Shown here in pieces: positions 14,234 to 15,009 of a DNA stretch of 15,009 bases. The translations under genes were made by a program, and so were the position numbers. Origin of the DNA: Chloroflexota bacterium (lineage in GTDB: Bacteria; Chloroflexota; Dehalococcoidia; GIF9; UBA5629); contig VGOF01000013.1 in NCBI GenBank assembly GCA_016875975.1, positions 1 to 15,009 on the forward strand. Reading direction: 5' to 3'. The notes under the pieces were generated by a model. It ran no database searches and was not told the origin of the DNA. It was given only the letters and a program-made list of their open reading frames with translations. The first letter of the stretch is position 1, and every line of letters begins with the position of its first letter.

Positions 14234-15009
14234 ATGTACGAAAGAATACTCGTTCCACTAGACGGCTCCGAACTGGCAGAGTGTTCCCTGCCATACGCCA
14301 GGAGAATAGCCAAGAGATTCAACAGTGAAGTCATCCTCATGATAGTCTGTCAACCGACTGGCTATCCTGAGCTTCCACTTAAAGCATACCTGCAGAAGAA
14401 GGCAGAAGAACTCCACATCGCAGGGATTCGAATCAGCCAGAAGTTGGCCCATGGTGACGCAGCCACCAAAATATTGGATTTCGCCGGCAAAAATGACGTC
14501 AAACTAATCATTATGTCAACACACGGTAGCAGTAAAGCCAGCCATTGGCCACTGGGCAGTTGCACCAGTAAGGTGCTGCAAAAGATACACGTGCCTACTC
14601 TACTGATAAGACCAAGCGGAGAGAAGACAGCGCCCTTTGAAGCCGAGATAAGGAGGATTTTAGTAGGCCTGGACGGCTCACATTTCTCCGAGGCCATTCT
14701 CCCCTACGCAGAAGGCCTTGCCGATGAGACAGGAACCGAGGTCATACTGCTCAGAGTTGTCGAACCCGTGAAGCTTCCCTTCACTGCTGGCTATGTCGAG
14801 CACGAGAAATACGAAAGAGAGATCACGGCTAAGGCAGAAGAGGAGGCTAAGAAATATCTCCAAAAGAAACGAGAGGCTTTAGCAAGCAAAGGGATAAATG
14901 CCGGTATCGCATTGCTCAAGGGGCATCCATCTAGCACCATATTGCAATATGCGAAGGAGAACAAGGTAAGCCTCATAGCCATAACCACTCACGGCTTCTC
15001 GGGCATCAG
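14234..15009 (+). CDS. Tandem universal stress protein, cut by the window end
   Basis: The first 258 codons of a protein with two UspA domains; the frame is still open at the right edge. Each domain opens with the family strand: MYERILVPLDGSELAE (1-16) and IRRILVGLDGSHFSE (139-153). Domain 1 ends with STHGSSKASHWPLGS (95-109), where the ATP motif G-2x-G-9x-G(S/T) keeps the last two elements but has Ser at the first Gly. Domain 2 has reached TTHGFSG at the edge. Domain 1 is shorter than domain 2 by about 20 residues in the loop after the second strand (PELPLKAYLQKKAEEL against a long charged helix at 189-216). The ATG has GGAGGT (14224-14229) 4 bp upstream. Two-domain forms are usually about 280-310 aa, so little is missing. 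The role is probably a cytoplasmic nucleotide-binding stress protein; the exact function is unknown. Confidence 0.92.
   Translation, partial: MYERILVPLDGSELAECSLPYARRIAKRFNSEVILMIVCQPTGYPELPLKAYLQKKAEELHIAGIRISQKLAHGDAATKILDFAGKNDVKLIIMSTHGSSKASHWPLGSCTSKVLQKIHVPTLLIRPSGEKTAPFEAEIRRILVGLDGSHFSEAILPYAEGLADETGTEVILLRVVEPVKLPFTAGYVEHEKYEREITAKAEEEAKKYLQKKREALASKGINAGIALLKGHPSSTILQYAKENKVSLIAITTHGFSGI

Overview
The window is bacterial and gene-dense, with near-consensus Shine-Dalgarno sites, sigma-70-like promoters, a class I release factor, its methylase and an EF-G-like GTPase. GC content is close to one half. The gene mix (acyl-CoA dehydrogenases, EtfBA, an EF-G-like protein, an Ig-like secreted protein, tandem universal stress domains) would suit an anaerobic or sediment bacterium such as an uncultured Chloroflexota (Dehalococcoidia-like). 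That assignment is a guess from gene content; no marker in the window settles it.

Layout. Bases 178-4168 (+): a MOFRL-type glycerate 2-kinase, then a two-gene unit of a secernin-like C69 Ntn-hydrolase and a site-2 protease with two CBS domains. Bases 4169-4555 hold no confident gene, but there is a possible promoter and a short leader ORF that runs into the next gene. Bases 4556-6860 (+): two acyl-CoA dehydrogenase genes 13 bp apart. Bases 6922-8028 (-): a secreted Ig/fibronectin-like protein whose signal peptide is separated from its body by an in-frame TGA. Bases 8180-10240 (+): an EF-G-like GTPase (FusA2 type). Bases 10260-12096 (-): etfB-etfA. Bases 12175-14117 (-): prfA-prmC, overlapping by 4 bp. 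From 14234 to the right edge (+): a tandem universal stress protein, cut by the window end.

How it fits together. EtfBA is the usual electron acceptor of acyl-CoA dehydrogenases, so the dehydrogenase pair and etfBA, about 3.4 kb apart on opposite strands, probably work together in acyl-CoA oxidation. PrfA and PrmC form the standard release factor and Gln-methylase pair.

The most interesting observation is that the two dehydrogenases have complementary losses. The first has lost its flavin-ring motif and has Asp in place of the catalytic Glu, but keeps the ADP-binding motifs normally given to the neighbouring subunit. The second keeps the flavin motif and the Glu but has lost those neighbour motifs. 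This predicts an obligate heteromer with one composite FAD site per pair. Second is the in-frame TGA at the signal-peptide end of the Ig-like protein, followed by a perfect 7-bp hairpin. No mobile element, CRISPR array, rRNA or tRNA was recognised.
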